DNA of 58,456 nt from Nostoc sp. UCD121 (GTDB taxonomy: Bacteria > Cyanobacteriota > Cyanobacteriia > Cyanobacteriales > Nostocaceae), in the NCBI RefSeq assembly GCF_014222285.1, contig NZ_JACKZS010000023.1, positions 1 through 58,456 of the forward strand, read 5' to 3'. This document shows positions 45,037 through 53,224 of the stretch, piece by piece (within the stretch, counting starts at the first letter, position 1; each line of letters begins with the position of its first letter). The notes below the pieces were generated by a model. The model saw only the letters and a program-made list of their open reading frames with translations. It was not told the origin of the DNA and made no database searches. A program made the position numbers and the translations under genes.

Positions 45037-45327
45037 TTATTTATCACCCCTTTCCCATTCAGGTATGGCACCTTTCACCCGGCGGATGGGCAAATTAGCA
45101 ATTAAAGCTGTTGTTCGTTGGTTGCTTTCTAAGGAGAACTCCAAGCCCTCTGTCTCAATTTCGACATAGCGACAGACTACATCTAGGATTTCTTTCCGCA
45201 TTTTTTCCAACGTTTGAGGATCTAAATCAGCGCGATCGTGAGCAATCACCAATTGCAGCCGACGTTTAACTTGAGTTCGACTGCTATCAGGGCCGCGAGA
45301 AAAAAGTTTTTCTAGAAGTTCAATCAT
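45037..45327 (-). CDS. minE: Cell division topological specificity factor MinE
   Basis: A 96-residue protein, last gene of minCDE. The N-terminus [12 protein letters not shown] is the amphipathic membrane-targeting helix. The anti-MinCD part has [27 protein letters not shown], given here as [13 protein letters not shown], and the dimerisation beta strands [12 protein letters not shown] follow. It displaces MinD from the membrane and restricts division to mid-cell. The gap after minD is 36 nt, consistent with co-transcription. Confidence 0.96.
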   Translation of the reverse strand: MIELLEKLFSRGPDSSRTQVKRRLQLVIAHDRADLDPQTLEKMRKEILDVVCRYVEIETEGLEFSLESNQRTTALIANLPIRRVKGAIPEWERGDK

Positions 45328-45363
45328 TACGAATAGGTCTGGCGCGGAGACTAGAAAAGTAAG

Positions 45364-46170
45364 TTAAACAATCTTTGTCCACAACAACCTTCGTAGACGG
45401 GCGAAGATGCTGTCTTGGGATGAGTCGATCTCCAGAAATTCGACACTTTCCCCTTCTAATCTACGAGCAATGTTCTCAAAGGCTGTGGCGGCTAAAGAGG
45501 GATTTTCCGCTAACACTAAGGGTTCGCCGCGATTGGTAGATACAATAACACGCTCGTCGTCAGGGATTACCCCGATCAGGGGAATGGCGAGAAGTTCCTG
45601 AACATCTTGCACTGACATCATATCATTTGCCTGCACCATTGCGGGTCTGATGCGGTTAATTATTAAATGAACACGCTTGATACCTTGTGCTTCAAGTAAC
45701 CCCACTACCCGATCGGCATCACGAACTGAGGAAATTTCTGGCGTGCTGACAACTAGCGCTTCTTTGGCAGGGCCGATCGCATTTTTAAACCCATTTTCAA
45801 TACCGGCGGGGCTATCAATGATCACGTACTGATACTTTTGCGCTAGGGCATTGACCAGTAACTTCATCTGTTCCGGTGTGACTGCATCTTTGGAGCGATT
45901 TTGGGCTGCCGGTAGGAGTACAAGATTGGGTTGGCGTTTATCTTTCACCAAGGCTTGTTCTAAGCGACACTCTCTGGCCAAGACTTCCACCGCAGTATAG
46001 ACAATGCGGTTCTCCAGCCCTAGCAGTAAATCCAAATTTCTCAGACCAAAATCCGCATCAACCAAGGCAACTTGACGACCCATTTTGGCTAAAGCCATGC
46101 CCAGATTTGCTGAAACTGTGGTTTTACCCACTCCTCCTTTACCGGAGGTAATCACTATAATGCGAGTCAT
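45364..46170 (-). CDS. minD: Septum site-determining ATPase MinD
   Basis: A 268-residue membrane-associated ATPase. It has the deviant Walker A SGKGGVGKTTVSANLG with its signature Lys, the switch VDADFGLRNLDLLLG, and YVIIDSPAGIE. The C-terminus FARLRRLLWTKIV is the amphipathic membrane-targeting helix. It recruits MinC and is displaced by MinE. The upstream gap to minC is 285 nt and holds short AT-rich repeats ('aagtatgaagtatcg', 'caagtatgaag'), so an internal promoter is possible. Confidence 0.96.
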   Translation of the reverse strand: MTRIIVITSGKGGVGKTTVSANLGMALAKMGRQVALVDADFGLRNLDLLLGLENRIVYTAVEVLARECRLEQALVKDKRQPNLVLLPAAQNRSKDAVTPEQMKLLVNALAQKYQYVIIDSPAGIENGFKNAIGPAKEALVVSTPEISSVRDADRVVGLLEAQGIKRVHLIINRIRPAMVQANDMMSVQDVQELLAIPLIGVIPDDERVIVSTNRGEPLVLAENPSLAATAFENIARRLEGESVEFLEIDSSQDSIFARLRRLLWTKIV

Positions 46171-46455
46171 GATAGAAATGCGGTCAATGAGGGTTCAGGA
46201 AATATAAAACCGTAAATTGCAGTATAAAGTATGAAGTATCGTATCAAGTATGAAGAAATATCTGATCTCCCTGATTCGGGCGAGGATGAATATTTTTTTA
46301 TTGCGATGTCTTATGACAAGCCGATCCGCGTCTTTGCTCAGTCGTGTTAAATACACTTTGCTAGGGGAAAGGCATTAGAGTAGTGTATTCCATCTACATG
46401 AAAACCGCTATATTTCATCCTTCATATTCTTCATCTTTTAAGTAAATATTCAGGG

Positions 46456-47544
46456 CTACTGATTGCTCTTAGTAAATTGGTTTCTAGAAAAATCACTAGC
46501 CCTAGCGATGCGAATCCCTTGGGGCATAATATGTGCCACTTCTGGAGAAAATTGCGTCGGTAATTTTTCTGGTGCCCTAGCTACAGCATCTGCGATCCGC
46601 AATTGGGTAGGTTCCATTTGCAAAGCCATTATCAGACACTCACGATTGCCTCCAGCCCCAGCATGAGCAATTCCACGTAAACGACCCCAGATGATAATAT
46701 CTCCATCTGCAATTACAATACCACCTGGGTTTACATCTCCCAAGATAATTACTGTACCAGGATGACGAATTTCTACTCCAGAGCGGACTGTTGTTTCTAG
46801 ATAGAGGGCATCTGCCTGGGGTGTAGCTGTAGCTTCTGACCCTGTATTCAGGGAAGTTACAGGCTGCAATTGTTCTACAGAATACCCGGATGTGACGGCT
46901 GCGATCGCAGTTTGTCGGCGACTCGTTGATACAGAGATTAGTCGCAGTTGGACTTCAGTTAAAGCCTCGGCGAGTTCTTGAAGTTGCCTGGCATCTACTA
47001 GGCGGTCTTGTGCCATTAGATGTACGGGTGTATTTGCTATCCGGAAGCGATCGCCTGCATTCAAACGTTGCCTGATTTGTTGCCAAATATCAGACCAACT
47101 CAGTTCTGAAGCAGATACTTGAGATTCCGGGGGCAAAATTAATAACAGTCGTCCCTCCTTACTCCTTAACTGGACTTGAGTATTATCATTTACGCGATAC
47201 CCTGATATTGCTGACTCATTGGGATTTGAATCAGTCAAGATAAAATCTGATGCGACATCAGTCTTAGACTCTACATCTGGGTTAGCAGGATTTGGCTCTA
47301 CATCTGAGTTAGTAGGATTAGACTCTAAGTCTGGGTTAGCAGGATTAGACTCTAGATCCCCAACGATAGTATTTGATTTTAAATAAAGGAGGACGGATCT
47401 TAACTCCGCATCAGGGGGGATAGGATCTGACTCTACATCAGAAACAGTAGGATTTACCTCTACCTCCGAAAGGATAGAGTTTAATTCTGCATTAGGAAGT
47501 GCAGAATTTGACTTTAGATTGGGAATTGCAGAATCAGAAGTCAT
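46456..47544 (-). CDS. minC: Septum site-determining protein MinC with N-terminal repeat tail
   Basis: A 362-residue protein, longer than most MinC proteins. The C-terminal MinC domain (about 255-350) has the beta-helix pattern VRSGVEIRHPGTVIILGDVN, GGIVIADGDIIIWGRLRG and AHAGAGGNRECLIMALQM. Before it lies a smaller N-terminal MinC-like domain (about 120-225). The first 93 residues are ten tandem nonapeptides with a consensus like NPxxxDxES, predicted disordered and acidic. MinC inhibits FtsZ together with MinD. The tail is unusual and may vary between strains. Confidence 0.93.
   Translation of the reverse strand: MTSDSAIPNLKSNSALPNAELNSILSEVEVNPTVSDVESDPIPPDAELRSVLLYLKSNTIVGDLESNPANPDLESNPTNSDVEPNPANPDVESKTDVASDFILTDSNPNESAISGYRVNDNTQVQLRSKEGRLLLILPPESQVSASELSWSDIWQQIRQRLNAGDRFRIANTPVHLMAQDRLVDARQLQELAEALTEVQLRLISVSTSRRQTAIAAVTSGYSVEQLQPVTSLNTGSEATATPQADALYLETTVRSGVEIRHPGTVIILGDVNPGGIVIADGDIIIWGRLRGIAHAGAGGNRECLIMALQMEPTQLRIADAVARAPEKLPTQFSPEVAHIMPQGIRIARASDFSRNQFTKSNQ
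47266..47535 (-). repeat. Ten tandem 27-bp repeats encoding nonapeptides in minC
   Basis: Codons 4-93 of minC split without remainder into ten 9-codon units: DSAIPNLKS, NSALPNAEL, NSILSEVEV, NPTVSDVES, DPIPPDAEL, RSVLLYLKS, NTIVGDLES, NPANPDLES, NPTNSDVEP, NPANPDVES. The last three or four are nearly identical in DNA, so recent duplication is likely, while the first ones are diverged. Confidence 0.85.
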
Positions 47545-47798
47545 GCAGTACTAGCCAAAAGACAAGGGACACTCCGAATCATTACCAATATTAGATCAGT
47601 TGGAAAATCTAACAACATGATCAGACCAGAAAGTGCGGAGCATAGATTACTCCCTTTCCGTCATAAGATTACTTGTATCTTCACTTTGTGTTCATTGCGA
47701 TACCCTGTGGGTACTCCCTTAGCCGCATCTACGTAAAAAAAAATTATCTTCTAGCAGAAAGGGAGTAGTTTGGAATTATCATCATCTTCACGCAACAC

Positions 47799-49121
47799 TC
47801 AAGATTGTTTAGTCAACCTCTGATAAACTGTCCCCAAGGCATCAGCATCACCAACGTTACCTGGAAACAGCACCACAGGCAAATCAGGAAACTGGGGATG
47901 ATCGCATGGGGTTAACACCATTGAACAACCAGCTAAAATTTGACCGAGTAAGCGGGCTGAAGTTAGGGTTAGTCCATTACTCAAGACATCGTTTGAGGTA
48001 ATGCCACCCTTGCTGATTAAGAATCCTATATCGGATGGTAAACCCCGCACAATATCCATCAATAAACTTGAAACTTTTGTCCCAAACTCCAATCGGGTGT
48101 TGACATCTTTAAAGCTCAGTTCCTGACGGCTAGTATAAACTACTGGTGTTTTACCCGCTTCGTGTGCCGCCTGTGTACTTTCTTTGATTTCAGTTAGCAT
48201 AACCGCAGATTGATTTGCATCATCAAGTAATCGCGCGACATTTACCTCAATTCCCACTGTTCCCTCTATTTGTAATAGCGCCTCTAACTGCTGAGTGGTC
48301 TTTTTCACATGGGAACCAACAATTACAGCACCTGGTTTGCCTTGGCGCACGTATTGCGCCATGTTTTCGGCTGCAATGGGTTGGGGTGGTAAAGCGGCTA
48401 AAGCCGTTAAAATACTTGCGCCACTACGAAACAGAAAGCGTTTCCCTTGACTTGCTGCTGCTAATATATCTACTGCAAAGCGGTTGAGATCGTCTTGAGT
48501 TTCACCATCAACGACAGCGCACTGATTACCACTCAGTTGTAACAAGCGTTCTAAACTACCTGCGCGAATATCAGCTAGGAGAAACCTTTCTACAGCTTCA
48601 GCACTAATTCGTCCTTGAGTCTTTTCTTCAACATACTTGGGTAAGTAACTGTGATGGTAGCTGAAGACTGAATCACGGGCAAATTCGGTTTCATGGACTG
48701 GGGTAGGTACACCGCCAATCATCAAGTAATGCACGCTATCGCGGGTGATGCGTCCACCCTCAAAAAAAGCTGGGACAAGAAAATGAGCATCAAAAGGGCC
48801 GATTTCTTGTGCGATCGCATCAGTTTCGATGGGATAATGCCCCCGCAAGGTAGAATCAGAACGGCTAACAATCAAAAAATCGTCAATTCCTTCAGCATTC
48901 AAAGCGATTTTCAGATTTTGGCAAACTTCTTTGGTGACAGATGTAGCTGACTCTGGTGTTAGTGATCTAGTGTTAGTCAGTACAAAGAAAATCGGCGAAT
49001 CGTCCTGTAACCCACTGCGTAAAGTGTCCACATCCCAGTGCATTAGCAGCAAGCAGCTGTGGACTGTTTGAGAACCCGTAGGGTCATCATCCAGGACAAT
49101 TATTTTGGGTTTGTTGCTCAT
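47799..49121 (-). CDS. Four-carbon acid sugar kinase family protein (OtnK-like, DUF1537)
   Basis: A 440-residue protein of the DUF1537/OtnK family, kinases that phosphorylate four-carbon acid sugars such as threonate or erythronate. It begins IIVLDDDPTGSQTVHS, a family signature, continues with SRSDSTLRGHYPIETDAI in the sugar-binding half, and ends with the nucleotide-binding C-terminal half (ISKGGITSNDV, LVISKGG-like, and VLFPGNVGDADALG). Partner genes of catabolic operons (aldolase, isomerase, dehydrogenase) are absent here, so the substrate in this organism is uncertain. Confidence 0.9.
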   Translation of the reverse strand: MSNKPKIIVLDDDPTGSQTVHSCLLLMHWDVDTLRSGLQDDSPIFFVLTNTRSLTPESATSVTKEVCQNLKIALNAEGIDDFLIVSRSDSTLRGHYPIETDAIAQEIGPFDAHFLVPAFFEGGRITRDSVHYLMIGGVPTPVHETEFARDSVFSYHHSYLPKYVEEKTQGRISAEAVERFLLADIRAGSLERLLQLSGNQCAVVDGETQDDLNRFAVDILAAASQGKRFLFRSGASILTALAALPPQPIAAENMAQYVRQGKPGAVIVGSHVKKTTQQLEALLQIEGTVGIEVNVARLLDDANQSAVMLTEIKESTQAAHEAGKTPVVYTSRQELSFKDVNTRLEFGTKVSSLLMDIVRGLPSDIGFLISKGGITSNDVLSNGLTLTSARLLGQILAGCSMVLTPCDHPQFPDLPVVLFPGNVGDADALGTVYQRLTKQS

Positions 49122-49160
49122 TTAAGTAATCTTTACTGAGAGGATTTTTTAAAAGTATTA

Positions 49161-49302
49161 GGCGACTAGAAGTCGCTACTATACAAGCATTGTCCACCTC
49201 CGTAGACTAATGCAAAATCAATGGTTTTATAACCTGCGGAGGCAGGTTTTGTATTTCGACTCTGCTCAACACAAGTCTGTGTAGCCACGACTTCTAGTCG
49301 CC
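49161..49302. repeat. Composite nested inverted repeat
   Basis: Outer arms GGCGACTAGAAGTCG (49161-49175) and its exact complement (49288-49302) enclose about 112 nt that contain an inner hairpin AACCTGC-GGAG-GCAGGTT (49231-49248). The element fills the gap between the OtnK-like gene and the next membrane protein gene (same strand). Similar 'CGACTAGAAGTCG' units are frequent in Nostoc-type genomes (from memory). Confidence 0.7.
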
Positions 49303-49322
49303 CAAGGTTGACAAACATCCAC

Positions 49323-50012
49323 TTAGCCTTTGTGCAATTTTCTGATTTCTGCTTGCACATCGATTGCAATTTGCAATGATTGATTTAGCAGTTGGGCATA
49401 TTCGCCTGCTTGACTACTAACTTGTAAAGCTTGCAGACTGGCTAAATTATTCACAAATAACTCTTGATTATTAGCAAGCAATTTTTTATTATCCCGCAAA
49501 ATTCGTTCCGTTTTCAGAGCGCGGACTAAATCTTCTCTAATTAGTTGCAGGGCCGCGATTACTTGATCTCGGTCATGGAAACTGCTTTCCACGTTTCCTG
49601 ATGCTGCCAATTGGTCATTAATATCTATAGCAGCAACCAAGTCATGATATTTATCAACTTCATCTAAAAGTATTGTCAGTCCTTCAGGACAGGTTAACTG
49701 TCGCCACAGCCATCGCCCTACTAATATCGGCATTGGCACTAAAATTAGTAAAAGAATTCCGAATTTAATTGAAGATCCAATTGTCGGCAAAATAATAAAT
49801 GCGTAAATAAACCCCACAATTATCGGGGTTAGCGCTAGCGTCACCAGCATTTCATTGATAAAAAACCCTAATCGCTTTTTGCTATCTCGCAAAACAGAGG
49901 GGCGAAAAACGTCTTCTGGATCGAATCCAGTCAAACGTCTCAATTCCCCCTTACTAATTTCCAAGCCTATTAAGTCCGGCTGCACGGCTGGATAACTCCT
50001 ATGGAAGCCCAA
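49323..50012 (-). CDS. Membrane protein of unknown function
   Basis: A 229-residue protein with two central membrane helices (about 55-80, LVTLALTPIIVGFIYAFII, and 84-105, FGILLLILVPMPILVG). The N-terminal 50 residues are soluble and include RRLTGFDPEDVFRPSVL. The C-terminal 125 residues are helical and charged, rich in Leu, Asn and Glu, and probably form a coiled-coil or four-helix domain in the cytoplasm. It looks conserved in cyanobacteria, but I cannot name a family. Its codon use is normal. Confidence 0.72.
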   Translation of the reverse strand: MGFHRSYPAVQPDLIGLEISKGELRRLTGFDPEDVFRPSVLRDSKKRLGFFINEMLVTLALTPIIVGFIYAFIILPTIGSSIKFGILLLILVPMPILVGRWLWRQLTCPEGLTILLDEVDKYHDLVAAIDINDQLAASGNVESSFHDRDQVIAALQLIREDLVRALKTERILRDNKKLLANNQELFVNNLASLQALQVSSQAGEYAQLLNQSLQIAIDVQAEIRKLHKG

Positions 50013-50176
50013 GTTGCGTATTTATTTTAATCGGCTTTGGTAGATAAGCAATGGATGGTTACGTATAGTTATGATAAAAAGCAGATTGTGCAACGCCATT
50101 AGCTAAATCTGAAAAGCATTTTTGGATACAATGCAGTACGGGTGTAGGCGATCGCCTTTAAGCGCACCACTTCTAC

Positions 50177-50656
50177 TCAGGAAACCAGTGTTTCATCTAA
50201 AATTTGTTCTAAAGAGCCAATAAGCGTAACAGGGAATGTATCGATGGGAGGTTGAGAGCGTAGTTTACCGCCGTAGGCATTGCTTGCTTCTTTCCTTGCA
50301 TCTTGATAACATTCATCAAATATTTCTAAAATGTAAGGTTTTAAGCTAGGACTATCTTTGAGAGCTTTTTTAATCTATCTACGAAAAGCCCTGATTTCCC
50401 CTTTCCAATATCCTTGATTCCGTTCTCGTTCCTTATCCCAAAACTTGAGTTTTAGTAGATGTTCAAGAAGCTTAGTTAATAAACTTTCAATTGTTCGCTT
50501 CTCTCTTCTACCCATAGTTTCTAATTCTTATAACAAATTATCTAAATCTACAGATGAAAACTGACCAGCGCGAAGTTGGTTGATCGTTTTCCTGATCCAA
50601 AGGTAATAATCTTGGTCGTATAAAGCCTTACTTGTTGGTTGTATTTGTATCACCAT
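50177..50656 (-). pseudogene. DUF29 family gene inactivated by two stop codons
   Basis: From ATG 50656 to TGA 50177 the minus strand is a 160-codon frame, open except for TAA at codon 43 (50528-50530) and TAG at codon 94 (50375-50377). Read through, it gives YDQDYYLWIRKTINQLRAGQ, ELETMGRREKRTIESLLTKL, LKFWDKERERNQGYWKGEI and ALKDSPSLKPYILEIFDECY, which is a complete DUF29 protein, a family widespread in cyanobacteria. No frameshift is needed. A TAT or TAC to TAA and a CAG or CAA to TAG change would explain it. The intact length and quality of the rest show recent loss. Confidence 0.85.
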
Positions 50657-50783
50657 ACACTCGGTTAACTCCTATTCTTTGTAAAAATACTGTGTGTTTT
50701 ATAGATCAATCGTGATTCAGTTTTTCAATACTAATAACTGCATATAATTTCTGATAAAAATAAAAATATTTCCCGTGGCACTA

Positions 50784-50981
50784 TCATAATAAAGAAATTT
50801 GAGTTGTTGGTTGATTGACTACAAAAGCTATTGGTCTGTTAATTTTTCTTACCCTACCTTTATTCAACTCCTCAAGTAATTCTTCAATAGCTTCCCATTG
50901 TCCAGAACGAAAGTTGGCTGTGGAGTTATCAAGCGCTTGACGCAGAAGCAATAATCCCTATTTTTGGAGGTCGGTTGCCAT
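50784..50981 (-). pseudogene. Decayed fragment resembling the N-terminus of a RecQ-like helicase
   Basis: From ATG 50981 the minus strand reads MATDLQK, a TAG (50958-50960), then LLLLRQALDNSTANFRSGQW and EAIEELLEEL, ending at TGA 50784. The stretch 'ALDNSTANFRSGQWEAIEEL' resembles the start of RecQ-type ATP-dependent DNA helicases found in cyanobacteria (F-R-x-G-Q-x-x-x-I). After about 45 codons the similarity ends and the helicase motifs are absent. I infer a truncated relic with moderate confidence. The rest of the 50982-51344 gap holds nothing recognisable. Confidence 0.55.
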
Positions 50982-51344
50982 ATATACTAAGTATTTACTT
51001 GTTATTTCTGTTGTAACATCAAAGACAAGCGAAACTTAGTTATGTTGAGGACTCACACCACTTCTTTGTGAGACTGCACCAAATAAAGGTGTGAAAATTT
51101 CCAACTTGCATTTAAGGTTTGGGTCATAGCTTTGGGCTGCTAACGCTACATACTCAGTATCCATCATGCTGAGGTTATGAATTTCAGTTAGGTTTCAATA
51201 CCGGAAATATTCCTTAAGTCTAAAGTAAAGCTTACTGAAAGAATGAGGTTTTAATTTATCAATTCATTGAGAATATACGAGTTCCCATTCATCAACCTCC
51301 AAATTCTCAACTCTATAAATCTATAATTAATAAGGGGAAAGGAA

Positions 51345-51833
51345 ATGGCTAAAACTAAAGCTAATAAAGAAAAATCAACAGATATTTTGGCATTAATTGA
51401 AGCAGAGCATCGTCAAGTTGAGAATCTTCTTGCAGAAGCAGAAAAATCTAAGGGTGCAAAATTAGTTGAGCAATTCAATAAAATCTATATAGCAGTGATA
51501 TTACATGCAAGAACTGAAGAATTAGTTTTCTACCCAGCTTTGCGAGAATACGAAGAAACTGAACAATATGTTGAAGAAGCTGAAGAAGAGCATGAAGAAG
51601 TTTCATTTATTTTAGAAGAGATTAAGGCGCTTAAACCTACCAATCCTGAGTTTAAAGAAAAAATGCTCGAATTGAAGGAAACATTAGAGCATCATGTACA
51701 AGAAGAAGAAAGCGAAATTTTTAATGCTGTGCGCGAATGTATGAGTGATAAAGAGCTAACTGAATTGGGTCAGGAGTTTCAGGAAACTAAAGATAAGTTG
51801 GTGTCAAATGTAGAAGCTGCATTAGCAATGTAG
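51345..51833 (+). CDS. Hemerythrin-like HHE domain protein
   Basis: A 162-residue soluble four-helix protein. The metal-ligand pattern is visible: His in ALIEAEHRQVENLL, His-x-x-x-Glu in ILHARTEELVFYP, His in EEAEEEHEEVSFIL and His-His-x-x-x-Glu in ETLEHHVQEEESEIF. This matches the HHE cation-binding family, which holds a di-iron centre for O2, NO or redox sensing. It is very acidic and Glu-rich. AAGGGGAAAGGAA precedes the ATG. It lies 100 nt before an oxidoreductase gene and may share its promoter. Confidence 0.92.
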   Translation: MAKTKANKEKSTDILALIEAEHRQVENLLAEAEKSKGAKLVEQFNKIYIAVILHARTEELVFYPALREYEETEQYVEEAEEEHEEVSFILEEIKALKPTNPEFKEKMLELKETLEHHVQEEESEIFNAVRECMSDKELTELGQEFQETKDKLVSNVEAALAM

Positions 51834-51932
51834 GAACGTATTTTATTCTCAGTACTTGTATAACCAATTAGCCCTAATTCCAACGTAATTGGTTCATTAA
51901 ACAAAATATTCCTTTATTCAGAGAGAAGAAAA

Positions 51933-53054
51933 ATGACTTCTACAAATGGTAAACGCAAAATTCGTTACGCGGTTGTTGGTTTAGGTTGGTTTGCCCAAGA
52001 AGCTGCCTTGCCTTCCTTTGGCCACGCCGAAAACTCAGAATTAGTGGCACTGGTTTCAGATGACCCCACTAAAAGCGAAGAACTGAGTAAAAAGTATGGA
52101 ATAGAGCATACTTACTCCTATGAGGAGTATGAGGACTGTTTGGCAAGCGGCGAGATTGATGCAGTTTATATTGCGTTACCCAATCATTTACATTGTGACT
52201 ACACTGTGAGGGCTGCTAATCAGGCAATTCATGTATTGTGTGAAAAGCCAATGGCAGTGACAGAAGAAGAATGCGAGGCAATGATTAAAGCTGCCAATGA
52301 TAATAATGTGAAGCTGATGATTGCCTATCGCTTACATTTAGAAGAAGCAAATTTACAAGCAGTCGAGATTATCCGCTCGAAGCAAATTGGTGAACCACGT
52401 ATTTTCAATTCGGTTTTTAGTCAACAAGTAGAAGAAGGCAATATTCGTTTACGAAATATAACTGGTGGTGGCACGCTCTATGATATCGGCATTTACTGCA
52501 TTAATGCTGTACGTTATCTATTTCAAGATGAACCAATTGAAGTATTTGCTGTAGCTGCCAACAAGGGAGAACAACGTTTCAGCGAAGTGGAAGAAATGAC
52601 TAGTGTCACTTTGCGTTTTCCTAACGAGCGATTGGCAACATTTATCTGTAGTTTTGGAGGGGCAAATGTTTCAACCTACCAGGTTGTAGGTACTAAAGGA
52701 GATTTGCGAGTAAAACCTGCCTATCCTTGGCAGGGAGAAATCAAGCATTACCTGACAATTAATGGTGAAACTCAAGAGCGTACCTTTGAGGATCATGACC
52801 AACTAGCAGCTGAATTTACCTACTTCTCTGATTGTATTCTGCAAGATAAAGACCCAGAACCATCTGGGACAGAAGGGTTGATTGATGTTTCTATCATTCA
52901 AGCACTTTACCAGTCAATTGAGATGGGTAAACCTGTGCAGATAGAAACTCGTAATCGCCATGAACGCCCTAATTCAACCCAAGCTATTGAACTTCCTCCT
53001 GCTGAGAAGAAGCCAGAATTAATTCATGCTGCTTCCCCTTCTGGTGAGTCGTAA
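51933..53054 (+). CDS. Gfo/Idh/MocA family oxidoreductase
   Basis: A 373-residue NAD(P)-dependent sugar or sugar-alcohol dehydrogenase-like protein. The Rossmann motif is RYAVVGLGWFAQEAALPSFG, followed by VYIALPNHLHCDY and the family signature VLCEKPMAVTEEECEAMI with its catalytic Lys. The second domain has GGGTLYDIGIYCINAVRYLF, with the typical Asp-x-Gly-x-Tyr. The C-terminus (about 345-373) is an extra Pro/Glu-rich tail. Glucose-fructose oxidoreductase types are the closest fit. There is no signal peptide, so it acts in the cytoplasm. The substrate is unknown. Confidence 0.92.
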   Translation: MTSTNGKRKIRYAVVGLGWFAQEAALPSFGHAENSELVALVSDDPTKSEELSKKYGIEHTYSYEEYEDCLASGEIDAVYIALPNHLHCDYTVRAANQAIHVLCEKPMAVTEEECEAMIKAANDNNVKLMIAYRLHLEEANLQAVEIIRSKQIGEPRIFNSVFSQQVEEGNIRLRNITGGGTLYDIGIYCINAVRYLFQDEPIEVFAVAANKGEQRFSEVEEMTSVTLRFPNERLATFICSFGGANVSTYQVVGTKGDLRVKPAYPWQGEIKHYLTINGETQERTFEDHDQLAAEFTYFSDCILQDKDPEPSGTEGLIDVSIIQALYQSIEMGKPVQIETRNRHERPNSTQAIELPPAEKKPELIHAASPSGES

Positions 53055-53063
53055 ATAATAATA

Positions 53064-53113
53064 GATACATTGTTAAGAGCGTAAAGCTAGCTCTACGCTC
53101 TTAACCATGTATC
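53064..53113 (+). terminator. Long hairpin after the oxidoreductase gene
   Basis: GATACATTGTTAAGAGCGTA (53064-53083) pairs with TACGCTCTTAACCATGTATC (53094-53113) with one mismatch in 20 bp and a 10-nt loop. It begins ten bases after the stop codon. There is no strong T-run, but the long stem and position suggest a terminator. A further hairpin, GTAGGGG with CCCCTAC, lies at 53151-53181, downstream of gdhA. Confidence 0.7.
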
Positions 53114-53224
53114 TTGAATGAAGTTATATTGCAGCGATCGCGATGTAATTGTAGGGGCACAATATAATCTTACACCCCTACACATCTGGTCTATTCAATT
53201 TAAAACTTTGTATCTTCCTAAATA

